A DNA stretch of 64,000 bases from SZUA-36 sp963759155 (GTDB lineage Bacteria > Pseudomonadota > Gammaproteobacteria > Xanthomonadales > SZUA-36), in contig CAVWXX010000015.1 of assembly GCA_963759155.1 (NCBI GenBank), positions 248,001 through 312,000 on the forward strand, read 5' to 3'. Numbering within the stretch: position 1 is the stretch's first letter; each line of letters begins with the position of its first letter. Shown here piece by piece: positions 1 through 8,264 of the stretch. Made by a program: the position numbers and the translations under genes. The notes beneath the pieces were generated by a model. The model made no database searches. It was not told where the DNA came from and was given only the letters and a program-made list of their open reading frames with translations.

Positions 1-977
1 AGTCGTAATAGTATTTCCGAATCGGATGACAATTTTCCCGACGGGCTTTCCTGCAGACCTCCCTCCTCTGTCTGAACGGACGCCACGCTGAAATCGCTGA
101 CGGCGGCAGCATGAATAACCACGTCATATTCATTCGCAACCAGCAGACTTTCCAATCGCGAGGCCAGATCATCATAACTGCGGAACCGCGACATCGCACA
201 AGGCAGATCAGGTGTCATCGCGCTGTCAGCACCCAACCAGGTCACCTCGTGTCCGGCGCCACTTAGCTCATCAGCCAGACGCGACGCCGTGCCACCACTA
301 CTCATATTGCCAATATAACGCACCGAATCAATGGACTCACGGGTGCCGCCTGCCGTGATCAGGATACGTTGAGCAGACACTTTACGGTCAACAGCCAGCA
401 ATCGCTCCACTGTCTGCAAAATTTCCCGTGGCTCGAGCATACGACCCTCACCCTGCTCACCACAGGCGAGCTCACCGGCAGCCACCGGCAAAACGTGGAT
501 ACCCCATTGCTTAAGGCGGGCTATGCTTTCCTGTGTTGCCGGGTAACGCCACATACGGGTATTCATGGCCGGTACGATGAACATGGGCTTGCCCTGTCCA
601 TAGGCAGCCTGCCACAGTGTTGTCACCGCATCATCTGCGATACCGGTCGCCAGCTTATTGATCAGGTTTGATGTAGCTGGTGCCACAATGATGATATCGG
701 CCCACTTGCCAAGCGAAATATGCTCCATGGCCCGGTCCGGCGCAAAGACATTATCAAACACCATCTCGGCGCCAAGACCCTGCAAAGTGGCAGGGCCGAC
801 AAACTCAGCGACGCTGCGGGTGCAGGCAACCCGTACCCGGTGACCCAGTTTTGACCATTCGGAGATCAGTGATGATGCCTTGGCGCAGGCGATCGAGCCG
901 GACATCAACAAAAGGATATTAGCGCTTTTACCGCTGAGTTCTTCCGGAAGGCTTCCGGTTGTTTCAGATTTCAACAT
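1..977 (-). CDS. coaBC: CoaBC: phosphopantothenoylcysteine decarboxylase / phosphopantothenate-cysteine ligase (partial, 3' end outside window)
   Basis: This bifunctional enzyme makes 4'-phosphopantetheine in CoA synthesis: CoaB couples cysteine to phosphopantothenate and CoaC decarboxylates the product using FMN. About 325 residues are visible with no stop up to the window edge. The N-terminal flavoprotein part has SGSIACAKA, the active-site histidine in EHISLGKWAD and the PAMNTRMW substrate motif. The CoaB part begins with ITAGGTRESID and reaches HAAAVSDFSV. The ATG at 977 overlaps the panC stop by 14 bp, so it is translated as the last visible gene of a panG-panB-panC-coaBC operon. The C-terminal third of CoaB lies outside the window. 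The identification is secure. Confidence 0.95.
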   Translation of the reverse strand, partial: MLKSETTGSLPEELSGKSANILLLMSGSIACAKASSLISEWSKLGHRVRVACTRSVAEFVGPATLQGLGAEMVFDNVFAPDRAMEHISLGKWADIIIVAPATSNLINKLATGIADDAVTTLWQAAYGQGKPMFIVPAMNTRMWRYPATQESIARLKQWGIHVLPVAAGELACGEQGEGRMLEPREILQTVERLLAVDRKVSAQRILITAGGTRESIDSVRYIGNMSSGGTASRLADELSGAGHEVTWLGADSAMTPDLPCAMSRFRSYDDLASRLESLLVANEYDVVIHAAAVSDFSVASVQTEEGGLQESPSGKLSSDSEILLR

Positions 978-1719
978 TATCGATCAACCTTGTACTGCCC
1001 AGTCGTGCGGCCGCCAGTCGCCGGTTGGCAATGTCTTCGACATAATCAACATCAAAGCCCTTACCCGCCAGTGTCTGCCGGGCCTCCGCTGCGCTGCTGC
1101 TGTGTTTCAAGGCGGCAAACAAGGCCGCGGCCTTTGCCCGGTCGGTTGCACCCAGGTGCTGGTTACGTGAACTCATGGCCAGGCCATCCGCCTCACGCAT
1201 GGTTTCACAGGCAACGATATTCACCGGCATGAAGAACGCGCTGACCATGTCACGGATCAGTTGCAGCTGTTGATAGTCCTTCTCACCGAAATAAGCATTA
1301 TCGGGACGTACCAGGTTCAAAAGACGCATGACCACGGTGAGTACGCCATCAAAGTGACCCGGCCGGTGGGCGCCGCACAGTTTCCGGCTGAACTCACTCT
1401 CGGTGACCTTGAATCGATAATCGTCCTTGTAGATTTGTGCCTGGTCCGGAAACAACACGACATCGACTCCGGCACGTTCAAGCTGCTGCAAGTCTGAACC
1501 TGAGTCTGCTGGATACCTTTCGAAGTCGTTTTTGTCATCAAACTGTGTGGGGTTGATGAACACGCTGACAACCGTTAAAGCGTCCTGTTGTTTGCTTGCT
1601 TTCACCAACGACAAATGCCCTTCGTGTAAGGCGCCCATGGTCGGCACAAACCCCAGGGTGGTTTCTTTAAGCGTATGCCGGTAGTTTTGCCAATCGGTAA
1701 TGGATGTAAATACTTTCAT
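964..1719 (-). CDS. panC: Pantothenate synthetase PanC
   Basis: Condenses pantoate with beta-alanine using ATP, the last step of pantothenate synthesis in the cytoplasm. At 251 residues it is shorter than the usual ~280, the loss being in the C-terminal domain, but it still ends with the typical LGSTRLIDN. Visible motifs are VPTMGALHEGHLSLV (HIGH-like nucleotide-binding site), FINPTQF, FGEKDYQQLQLI and SSRNQHL (KMSKS-like). It starts 2 nt after the panB stop and overlaps coaBC, so it is in the operon. No panD (source of beta-alanine) is seen in the window. Confidence 0.95.
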   Translation of the reverse strand: MKVFTSITDWQNYRHTLKETTLGFVPTMGALHEGHLSLVKASKQQDALTVVSVFINPTQFDDKNDFERYPADSGSDLQQLERAGVDVVLFPDQAQIYKDDYRFKVTESEFSRKLCGAHRPGHFDGVLTVVMRLLNLVRPDNAYFGEKDYQQLQLIRDMVSAFFMPVNIVACETMREADGLAMSSRNQHLGATDRAKAAALFAALKHSSSAAEARQTLAGKGFDVDYVEDIANRRLAAARLGSTRLIDNVEI

Positions 1720-1721
1720 TG

Positions 1722-2507
1722 CTAATAACTCTCTTCAGCAGCCGGAAACTGACCGTTCTTTACATCGCTGGCATAAGCGTTGAAAGCGTCCTGCCACAAG
1801 CGTTTGCCATCCAGGTATTTGCGCACGAACTTTGGCTTGAAATCACTGGATAAACCCAGCAGATCCTGCATCACCAAAACCTGTCCATCGGTGTGCGCGC
1901 CGGCACCTATGCCAATGGTAGGAATGGTCAGCATTTCTGTGATTTCTGCTGCCAGTGCTTCAGGAACGCATTCAAGCACGAGCGCAAAACAGCCGGCCTG
2001 CTCACAGGCCAGGGCTTCCTTTTTGAGTATCTCGGCCGCCGCATCGCTGCGACCTTGCACGCGAAACCCGCCTAGCTGATTAACTGACTGTGGCGTCAAG
2101 CCAAGGTGACCCATTACCGGCACACCCGATTTAACAATGTGGGCGATGGTTTCGGCATTGCCTTCGATGCCTTCCAGTTTGACCGCATGGGCCCCGGCTT
2201 TCATGACACTGGCAACCGCGCGCATGTTGTCCGTGCGCGACTGCCGGAATGACAGGAATGGCATATCCCCCACGATAAATTTGCTCTTTGTACCACGGGC
2301 AACACTTTCAATATGCCGGCACATCATTTCAATATCAGCTGGAATGGTCGTGCCATAACCGTGCATGACCATGGCGGCACTGTCCCCGACCAGGATAACG
2401 TCTACATCCGAGTCCTGCACAATGCAGGCCGAGGTGTAGTCATAGCAGGTCAGCATGACGATTTTTTCGTTGCGTGCCTTGCACGCCTGGAAGTCGAGTA
2501 CGTTCAT
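1722..2507 (-). CDS. panB: 3-methyl-2-oxobutanoate hydroxymethyltransferase PanB
   Basis: Transfers a hydroxymethyl group from 5,10-methylenetetrahydrofolate to alpha-ketoisovalerate, giving ketopantoate. The 261 residues match the family length. Conserved parts include LTCYDYTSA near the N-terminus, VGDSAAMVMHGY (metal/substrate loop), VGDMPFLSF, AVKLEGIEG, PVMGHLGLTPQS and IGIGAGAHTDGQ. Its ATG overlaps the stop of the upstream Rossmann protein as ATGA, which suggests translational coupling, and it is followed directly by panC. Confidence 0.96.
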   Translation of the reverse strand: MNVLDFQACKARNEKIVMLTCYDYTSACIVQDSDVDVILVGDSAAMVMHGYGTTIPADIEMMCRHIESVARGTKSKFIVGDMPFLSFRQSRTDNMRAVASVMKAGAHAVKLEGIEGNAETIAHIVKSGVPVMGHLGLTPQSVNQLGGFRVQGRSDAAAEILKKEALACEQAGCFALVLECVPEALAAEITEMLTIPTIGIGAGAHTDGQVLVMQDLLGLSSDFKPKFVRKYLDGKRLWQDAFNAYASDVKNGQFPAAEESY

Positions 2508-3274
2508 CGTGACTGCTCCATTGGAAACCGTTCCAGATTCGGAGACCGGTCTTTCTCATGTTGATAAAAGCGCACAAAAGCACCGTATAGATCCTGCAGA
2601 GGATCATCGGCCAGGGAATCCAGATTTCGGTTAATCGTTTGTTGATCATTGCGCGTCAGTGGTCCCGTCAAAGCTGATTCCGGGGCCAGAACAAAATTCT
2701 CTGTGACCTGTTTCAGGTAGGGATGCAATGTTTCTGCAGGTAATTCAAACTGCTGTTCAAACCGGCTCGAAACAGCCTGCCACAAAACCTGTGAAAAGTT
2801 ACCCGCCATGACGCACATCGCGTGGTAGCAGTTCTTGTCTTCGACGTTAATCACAAAATGCGGGTTTGGCAGGTCTGGAAACAACCTGGCAAAATCGGAA
2901 CCCGTTTCGACGATAAATGGCAGCTTTTGATAGGTATCAATGTCGTACAACGCATGCGCGAAAGTCATCAACGGATGGACACCGGCAACACCGGGAATAC
3001 TCATGGAACCACTACAGTGGATCAGTTGTTTTTCGTGTAAAAAGGGATACTGCTTCAGCACCGTCGTAATGGCCTTATCCGGAACCAGCAGCAAAATGTA
3101 ATCCGCCTCGCCAACTGTCTCTTTCAGACGTTGCCCGGCATCAGGTATATCAAATGTATTGAATGACGACCGATGGTCACGGGTCCAACAACTGTGGGGA
3201 ATTTTGAGCAGGCGAAAATATTCGGAAAAGTGACGTGCAAGCCTGCCGCCACCAACAATAGCGTAGTTTTTCAT
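2504..3274 (-). CDS. panG: Rossmann-fold/DUF2520-type protein, probable ketopantoate reductase (PanG-like)
   Basis: Seen: about 256 residues starting with the dinucleotide-binding motif VGGGRLARHF, then LLLVPDKAI, HCSGSMS and GVHPLMTFAHAL, the pattern of DUF2520 Rossmann-like proteins. Ketopantoate must be reduced to pantoate between PanB and PanC, and no panE is present. Known: Francisella uses a non-PanE ketopantoate reductase, PanG, encoded with its pan genes. Inference: this first gene of the pan operon fills that role. The start at 3274 is chosen over an in-frame codon at 3316 because it has a GGAGGA Shine-Dalgarno 11 nt upstream and begins directly before the nucleotide fold. The stop overlaps the panB ATG. 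Function rests on context, so the symbol is tentative. Confidence 0.68.
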   Translation of the reverse strand: MKNYAIVGGGRLARHFSEYFRLLKIPHSCWTRDHRSSFNTFDIPDAGQRLKETVGEADYILLLVPDKAITTVLKQYPFLHEKQLIHCSGSMSIPGVAGVHPLMTFAHALYDIDTYQKLPFIVETGSDFARLFPDLPNPHFVINVEDKNCYHAMCVMAGNFSQVLWQAVSSRFEQQFELPAETLHPYLKQVTENFVLAPESALTGPLTRNDQQTINRNLDSLADDPLQDLYGAFVRFYQHEKDRSPNLERFPMEQSR

Positions 3275-3451
3275 AGTGGTACCTGTCCTCCGGGGATCAA
3301 GTCCTGTTTCACACAAGTCTGCAATACAGACCTACCTGCTACCCTGTTTTCCCGGGCCTGTAACCGCCATTTAAGGTCGGTTCATTTATTCCGGGTACTG
3401 CAAGGCAGCACGCTTATTATACTTCATAAAAAAAACTTAGGGCGATGACAC

Positions 3452-3475
3452 AAAAAAGGCCGTCTTTCGACGGCC
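3452..3475 (-). terminator. Rho-independent terminator of the M6 peptidase gene
   Basis: A perfect 7-bp stem (GGCCGTC/GACGGCC) with a 4-nt loop is followed on the minus strand by a run of six T. It lies about 30 bp after the peptidase stop and before the pan operon, separating the two transcription units. Confidence 0.85.
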
Positions 3476-3504
3476 CTTCTCTTCACTTCAACTGGCGATT
3501 ATTT

Positions 3505-6500
3505 TCAGAAATTGACGGTAGCGACATTTGAACAGTTACTGGTTCCCGCGTCACACACTTCGTACTGATAGGTCGCACCACCCTTGGCACCGATGTTGTC
3601 GTTATAAAAACCATCATTACTGGTCGATGCACTAATCACGCTGCCATTGCGCCGGATTTCAACCGTGCTCGCCGAAGAACCGCTCCAACTCAAGTCTACC
3701 TGCTGACGACCTTTCACTTTGAAGCCATTGGCAGAAAGGTCGATTGAACCACCCGCTGGCTGTTCAGGTGTCGTGACACTACCAGTGTTACTGAACGCCG
3801 ATTGTGAAGCACCTTTCAAGGCCCGCACGCGATACTGGTAAGTCGTGAGTTCGTTCACGCTATTATCACTGTAATTGCTTACTCCCGAACCAAGCGTCAC
3901 GACCGTGTTGAAACTGCCGCCATTGGTGGCCCTTTGCAGTTCGAAACCAGTCTCGTCACTCGAGTTATCATTCCACGAAACGTTCACCTGGTTGTGTTCA
4001 ATTGCTGTGGCATTTAGCGCTGACGGGGCGTTCGGTGGTGTTACCACTGTGTTATCAACCCGGATAAGCAACTGGTCCACGTATACCGTATCAAGCGCCC
4101 TGGCACCCTGGCTGTTATTCGTGTCGATGACACGAATGTAAACCGTGCCCGTCAGGCTTGGCGGAAGAACAGTGCTCTGGCTATTTGCAGACGATGTGGA
4201 TGAAACCAGGAATGCATTGGAATAACTGCTTCCATCTGATGAGTACTGAAACTGGAAGTTATCGCCATCGCTGGAACCACTGCTCCATGCATTCGCCGTC
4301 AAAGTCGTACTGGTGCCGGCGACAATGTTAAAGGTCCACCGGTGTGACAGGGAACTACGGCGTTTCCTGGGGTTACCACCTGACTCCTGTTCGGTGATGC
4401 TTTGTACTGATCCGTCGTCGTTATGGGTGTTCGTATAACCACCGGAAACACTGCCCTCACTCGTCGTTTGAGACTGTGCCACGTAATCCACGTATGGCGG
4501 TGGATCCTGCGTCGTGGCACTGGCGACCGATGAGTAATTAAGGGCATCGGGTGAGGAGTTGAACCCGGCAACACGATAGAAATACTCAGTACTCGCTGCC
4601 AGACCGGTATTGCTATAACTGGTGGAATTGGCGTTGAGGTTTGAGGCGATTGCCGTCCACCCCGTACTTCCATTCGCAGAACGCTCCACCCTGTAACCGT
4701 CTTCATTACCCGCCTGGTCTACCCAGTTCAGGTTAATCCGGCTGTCAGATACCGCAGTGGCATTCAGGCCTGTCGGTGCCACCGGTGAGGAATCGAATGT
4801 TGTCGCGTTCGCCGTGTTTGACCAGGCAGAGTTTTCTGCTGCTTCAAACGCCCTGACACGGTAGTACCAGGTAGCGTCCGGGGAAAGGTTGTTATTGTTA
4901 TAACTATTCGTGTTCGCACCAAGTGTCACCAGGGCAGACCAGTTGCTGCCATTGCCTGAGCGCTCAATGTTAAATCCATCCTCGCCTGTGGAGTTGTCAT
5001 TCCAGCTAAGAAAGATATTGTTTTTGGACTGGGCTGTCGCTGTCAAGCCGGAAGGTGCAGGAACGCCGTTACAGCCATTCAAACAAAATGTCATGGATGC
5101 GGAAGATGCCGAAATATCAGAAATCGTGATACCTGTCACATTGATATTGCCGTTTTGATAAGTGTCAGTGTTCGGGTGATTTCCCGGTCCTGGCCCTATT
5201 GCATCAACACCGGCAGCATGGTGCATGTCGGTCGAGTCACCCCTGTTATTACCTTTTTCGAGGTTATAATTGCCATCTGCCTGTAACAGTGCAACACGGT
5301 AATGGTTGCCATTGCCGGGCCAACCGCTTTGACCAGGAAAACCCTGTGTATTGAAACCCGCACTGTCATCGATATGCCAGATCGCAATACCTCCCTGGGG
5401 GACTGAACAATCGAAACCGGCATTCTGGCGATTCTCGATCAGGAGATATTCATTCGAAGGGAAGCCGCTGTTGATGCGATAAATGTCCGCATTGAACTCG
5501 GCTTGATCAACAACATATTCTCCGGGCTGCGAAATCACCGTAGGCGTCGCCCAACCCAGGTCTATTTTCGACCAGGGTGAAAAATGCGGTGGACATCGTT
5601 GTGTGCCATCAAAACCCCATGAATTGGCCATCATGCCCCATGAGCCGATACCGTCGCCGGCACCAGAATCAGTATCGTAAAGATCCGGCAACCCGAAGAA
5701 GTGACCGGTTTCATGGGCGATAACACCGATACGACCAATCTCCGAACCGGAAGTGCCCCAAACACCCGGACTGATATGATAATCAAACACGGAGACACCA
5801 TCATTGGAATTCCACTGTGGTTGAATGGCCCAGCGGTGAGACCAGATTCTGCTGGAATTCGGAGTGCCGTATGAGTCACTGCCACCCCATTCTGCACCAT
5901 AGCCTGAATGGATAAATGCAATTGAGTCTATGCGGCCATCATTATCCAGGTCGTAATCATTAAAATCGATAACTGAATCCAACGTATCCAGCGCGCTGCG
6001 CAGAGCCTGCCACAATGTCGAATCACCTGAGTTTCCATTGGCGTAATACGCTTCCGTGTTGGGCACTGTGATCCAGTCACCTATCCCGGGGTTGATATCA
6101 GAGTTCAGTGTCATCTGACCATAGGAGTTCTCCAGGTAGACGTCTTTCACACTACCTGTCGGTGCCAGTGATGGATGCCCGCCAACCGAGTTAAACAAAA
6201 CATCAACATCAGCTACGCTGGGTAGTGTGCGACCGACATGGTCAGAAAACCGGATCATCACGACCAGGTTTTTGACGTTACCGACCGGGGCCGATGCTTC
6301 CGGTGCAGCCGCGACACCGGCACTGGTGCTCACGCCATTCACTTTTCTCGCCGACTGAGCCCTGATCGCACGGGAAGGCAGGATGCGTTTTTGCAGCCCA
6401 CGTGCACGCGGGTTGTCACGACCTACAATCATCCCGTTTGGGTTTAAGCGGCCGGAAGGACCGAGTTCAGCATACTCAAACCAACCCTTGTTCCTGACGA

Positions 6501-6708
6501 CCGTATAACCATCGGTGTCTTCCATCCAGTTGAAGTGTTCATCACCCCGGGCAAACAAAGTCACCGCTGCACCATCAGGCTGTTGATCTGTGAATGGTAT
6601 GGGTGATGCCGGGATGGCATAAACCGTGCTTGTTGCGAGTAAAAAAAGACTGAAAATCGAACTACATACTGCGACGCGCAGCAATTGAAAATTGCGATAA
6701 TACTTCAT
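3505..6708 (-). CDS. Secreted M6-family (immune inhibitor A-like) metallopeptidase with fibronectin III domains
   Basis: A 1067-residue exported zinc protease, probably degrading extracellular protein. A signal peptide is visible (MKYYRN... with a hydrophobic core, cleavage near VYA-IP). The M6 propeptide-type segment spans about residues 35-140. The catalytic HETGHFFGLPD has zinc ligands H332, E333, H336 and a downstream Asp. After the catalytic part come fibronectin III repeats near residues 550-640 and 643-738, an uncharacterised beta-rich stretch near 742-888 containing a basic NPRKRRSS patch, a third FN3 near 890-980 and an 80-residue C-terminal beta domain with two cysteines. The ATG has AGGGGA upstream. 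A terminator follows, so it is monocistronic. Confidence 0.9.
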   Translation of the reverse strand: MKYYRNFQLLRVAVCSSIFSLFLLATSTVYAIPASPIPFTDQQPDGAAVTLFARGDEHFNWMEDTDGYTVVRNKGWFEYAELGPSGRLNPNGMIVGRDNPRARGLQKRILPSRAIRAQSARKVNGVSTSAGVAAAPEASAPVGNVKNLVVMIRFSDHVGRTLPSVADVDVLFNSVGGHPSLAPTGSVKDVYLENSYGQMTLNSDINPGIGDWITVPNTEAYYANGNSGDSTLWQALRSALDTLDSVIDFNDYDLDNDGRIDSIAFIHSGYGAEWGGSDSYGTPNSSRIWSHRWAIQPQWNSNDGVSVFDYHISPGVWGTSGSEIGRIGVIAHETGHFFGLPDLYDTDSGAGDGIGSWGMMANSWGFDGTQRCPPHFSPWSKIDLGWATPTVISQPGEYVVDQAEFNADIYRINSGFPSNEYLLIENRQNAGFDCSVPQGGIAIWHIDDSAGFNTQGFPGQSGWPGNGNHYRVALLQADGNYNLEKGNNRGDSTDMHHAAGVDAIGPGPGNHPNTDTYQNGNINVTGITISDISASSASMTFCLNGCNGVPAPSGLTATAQSKNNIFLSWNDNSTGEDGFNIERSGNGSNWSALVTLGANTNSYNNNNLSPDATWYYRVRAFEAAENSAWSNTANATTFDSSPVAPTGLNATAVSDSRINLNWVDQAGNEDGYRVERSANGSTGWTAIASNLNANSTSYSNTGLAASTEYFYRVAGFNSSPDALNYSSVASATTQDPPPYVDYVAQSQTTSEGSVSGGYTNTHNDDGSVQSITEQESGGNPRKRRSSLSHRWTFNIVAGTSTTLTANAWSSGSSDGDNFQFQYSSDGSSYSNAFLVSSTSSANSQSTVLPPSLTGTVYIRVIDTNNSQGARALDTVYVDQLLIRVDNTVVTPPNAPSALNATAIEHNQVNVSWNDNSSDETGFELQRATNGGSFNTVVTLGSGVSNYSDNSVNELTTYQYRVRALKGASQSAFSNTGSVTTPEQPAGGSIDLSANGFKVKGRQQVDLSWSGSSASTVEIRRNGSVISASTSNDGFYNDNIGAKGGATYQYEVCDAGTSNCSNVATVNF

Positions 6709-6920
6709 TTTGAATCCCCTAGAATTGCAGAAATAAGCGAACAGTCAATCCAACCCCTTGGACTTTCCTTACCCCCACCTTAGCTCACACCACCAAAACC
6801 TGTCAAATCGACGCATGAATACAAGCCTGTCGTTCAGCGCGAAAGACGGGGAGAATGATTGCATGATGCATGCTCAGTCAGACGGTAGTCTTTCCGACTG
6901 AACGAGACCGGATAGCAAAA

Positions 6921-8108
6921 CTAACGCGTGTTCAAAAAACCAAGCTCATTGGAAACACAGTACACCCCACCAGCGTCCATCGCTGCTACACAACGGTTGC
7001 AATGATCACATGGCGTTTTGATGATTTCACCCGACTGGATTCTCTTCGCAAAATCAGGGTCCTGTATTGTCGCCCGCCCTATTTGCACAAACTCAAACCC
7101 TGCATTCATGACCCTGATCATATCCGCTTTTGACTCGACACCACCGATGTAAACCACCGGAATATCAACCGCCTCATTGATACTTCTTGCGCCTTCAAAC
7201 AGAAACAGGGGTTCATAGGGATGTTCGGGCACCATGAACCGGCCAAATAACTTCAGGCCAATCCTGTTCATCCATTTTTCCTGGTTGTTACTCATTTCCT
7301 TTACCGGGAGATTTCCTCGCAGCATGAGAAAAGGGACTTTGGAGGTAAACCCGGCACTGGGTATCAAAGCGCTTGCACCTGCTTTTTCATATGCTTTTGC
7401 AATCAGAACCGCATCTTCCAGGCTTATTCCATCCGGCATACCATCGGCTTGATTCATCTTCACCAGCACCGGGTAGTCCTTCCCCACGGCTTGCCTGACG
7501 GCTTTGATTACGCTGACAGGAAAACGCATCCGATTCTCGAGACTGCCGCCAAACCCATCCTTCCTCTTGTTGGTCCATGGCGAAAGAAACTGGCTTAACA
7601 GGTAACCATGCCCGGAGTGAATTTCGACCGCATCAAAACCGGCGTTTTTTGACAGGACAGCCGCTTTTGCAAAATCCTCAATCTTGTCTTCAATATCGAC
7701 TTCGGTCATCTCCCTGCAATAGGACGTGGTGAATGTACACCATTTGGCCGAGGCGCCCATCGGCCGCTTACCAATGACTGATCTGCTCGTAAAAAAACCG
7801 CTGTGCCCCAACTGAATGGAGGCGGCAGCACCTTCTGCGTGTATGGCACCTGTCATGACTTTCAAATCTGGCGCAATGTCTTCACGCATCCACAGCTCGT
7901 GATCAAATGCCCTGCCATCATGACTGACAGAGCAATACGCCACTGTCGTCATGGCAACACCGCCTTCGGCTACACGGCGATGATGCTCGATGAGTTCTTT
8001 CGTAACCTGCCCTCCCTGGCACATACCTTCAAAACAGCCGGCCCTGATAAGCCGGTTTTTCAGACTCAGGCCACCGATTTGTCCCCGTGTAAATGTTTTC
8101 TCTTCCAT
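6921..8108 (-). CDS. NADH:flavin oxidoreductase, Old Yellow Enzyme family
   Basis: FMN-dependent ene-reductase-type TIM barrel of about 395 residues. Seen: LKNRLIRAG near the N-terminus, a QLGHSG segment, DAVEIHSGHGYLLSQFLSP (substrate/FMN motif), NKRKDGFGGSLENRMRF and IGGVESKADM with VQIGRATIQDPD (phosphate binding). The C-terminus carries CDHCNRC, which resembles the iron-sulfur cysteine cluster of the larger 2,4-dienoyl-CoA reductase branch, but the protein ends soon after and lacks their second domain. The start at 8108 is preferred because the family motif begins there; an in-frame start at 8183 would add 25 poorly conserved residues. It is divergent from dnaE2. The substrate cannot be told from sequence. 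Confidence 0.88.
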   Translation of the reverse strand: MEEKTFTRGQIGGLSLKNRLIRAGCFEGMCQGGQVTKELIEHHRRVAEGGVAMTTVAYCSVSHDGRAFDHELWMREDIAPDLKVMTGAIHAEGAAASIQLGHSGFFTSRSVIGKRPMGASAKWCTFTTSYCREMTEVDIEDKIEDFAKAAVLSKNAGFDAVEIHSGHGYLLSQFLSPWTNKRKDGFGGSLENRMRFPVSVIKAVRQAVGKDYPVLVKMNQADGMPDGISLEDAVLIAKAYEKAGASALIPSAGFTSKVPFLMLRGNLPVKEMSNNQEKWMNRIGLKLFGRFMVPEHPYEPLFLFEGARSINEAVDIPVVYIGGVESKADMIRVMNAGFEFVQIGRATIQDPDFAKRIQSGEIIKTPCDHCNRCVAAMDAGGVYCVSNELGFLNTR

Positions 8109-8228
8109 TTTTTCAAGTAACCTTTCAGCCGGCTTTGATACAGTGCCTGGGTCACAATACTTTGAGCGACGCAATGTGATCAATACCTGATCTCATGGTG
8201 CAAAGTCAGCTTAATAGGTTGCATGGGC

Positions 8229-8264
8229 TTGTTTCTGACTCAATTACTGTATATATATACAGTA
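8229..8264 (+). promoter_or_regulatory. LexA (SOS) operator overlapping the dnaE2 promoter
   Basis: Positions 8245-8264 read TACTGTATATATATACAGTA, a perfect match to the E. coli LexA consensus palindrome. A promoter can be drawn through it: TTGTTT at 8229-8234, a 17-nt spacer and TATATA at 8252-8257. The predicted transcription start falls at about 8264, which is the A of the dnaE2 ATG. LexA bound here would cover the -10 element. The site is also 137 bp upstream of the divergent oxidoreductase start. Confidence 0.9.

Noticed and set aside
3416..3421. TATAAT on the minus strand as the pan operon promoter
   Set aside because: No plausible -35 element lies 16-18 bp upstream, so it is not supported beyond the hexamer.
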